From the NCBI GenBank assembly GCA_049649525.1, contig JBARZE010000068.1, forward strand, positions 1 to 64,000: DNA of 64,000 nucleotides. The letters run 5' to 3'. Of the stretch, positions 63,938-64,000 are shown piece after piece. Source of the DNA: JAAURB01 sp049649525 (lineage in GTDB: Bacteria > Cyanobacteriota > Cyanobacteriia > Cyanobacteriales > Microcoleaceae). Numbering within the stretch: position 1 is the first letter of the stretch; every line of letters starts with the position of its first letter. Position numbers and translations under genes: made by a program. Under the pieces are notes generated by a model. That model ran no database searches. It was not told the origin of the DNA and saw nothing but the letters and a program-made list of their open reading frames with translations.

Positions 63938-64000
63938 TCTTTTTCTATCTCTGACTTGAAGAACACGAGCGAAAATATATATAGAAGGTATAATTTATGC

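Overview
The window looks like chromosomal DNA of a filamentous, non-heterocystous-type cyanobacterium (Oscillatoriales; Lyngbya/Planktothrix-like is a guess at genus level). Support: scattered GCGATCGC (HIP1) octamers, moderate GC with AT-rich spacers, a KaiB-domain protein, a glucolipid synthase of the Sll1377 type, ThiO, PilT, an Omp85 protein, a TolC-type efflux porin, a DUF1822/CHAT/WD40 cassette and a DUF4347 cadherin-like surface protein. No rRNA, tRNA, CRISPR array, integrase or insertion sequence was found.

Layout. 1-2369 (-) is the N-terminal part of a large DUF4347/cadherin-like surface protein that runs off the left edge. 3240-3776 is a small SH3 protein gene broken by an in-frame TGA. 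3.8-19.3 kb is mostly metabolism and transport: an FdhF/YdeP molybdopterin enzyme, a DMT exporter, a metallophosphoesterase, a glycosyltransferase-sucC-sucD operon with divergent SucCD, an AraC-MGMT repair fusion abutting a second DMT exporter, the tRNA wobble pair cmoA-cmoB and a TolC-like porin. 19.4-28.5 kb is accessory: an orphan S74 tail-fibre-like protein, a small secreted protein, an AraC regulator with a 22-bp direct repeat nearby, and the cassette sigma factor - DUF1822 - CHAT/nSTAND/WD40.

28.8-33.7 kb holds a 2Fe-2S ferredoxin, mnmH (tRNA 2-selenouridine synthase), an Omp85 protein and a Gfo/Idh/MocA oxidoreductase. 33.8-39.6 kb (-) is the most unusual locus: a 1793-residue protein made of a PstS-like binding domain, one membrane helix, five DUF4912 domains joined by repetitive acidic linkers and a C-terminal module that also exists as a free-standing protein just upstream. 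40.0-42.5 kb has a trypsin/RTX protein and a glycine-zipper protein of unknown role.

42.9-51.4 kb (-) holds two surface-glycoconjugate or lipid operons around a divergent cupin/HxlR pair: (i) DUF218-like - SDR - GT-C-like membrane protein - small EamA/SMR - UbiA phosphoribosyltransferase, which can be read as making, flipping and transferring a polyprenyl-linked pentose; (ii) small protein - GMC oxidoreductase - SDR. 51.5-64 kb has thiO, a QWLVLR membrane protein, a small secreted protein, a CNNM/CorC-like protein, a degenerate PD-(D/E)XK protein, a KaiB-domain protein beside pilT, an amidase and an SLC12-type cation-chloride cotransporter.

Best candidates for undescribed biology are the PstS-like/DUF4912 protein with its paired module, and the sigma/DUF1822/CHAT-nSTAND-WD40 cassette. 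Families were assigned by reading motifs only; no database search was possible.
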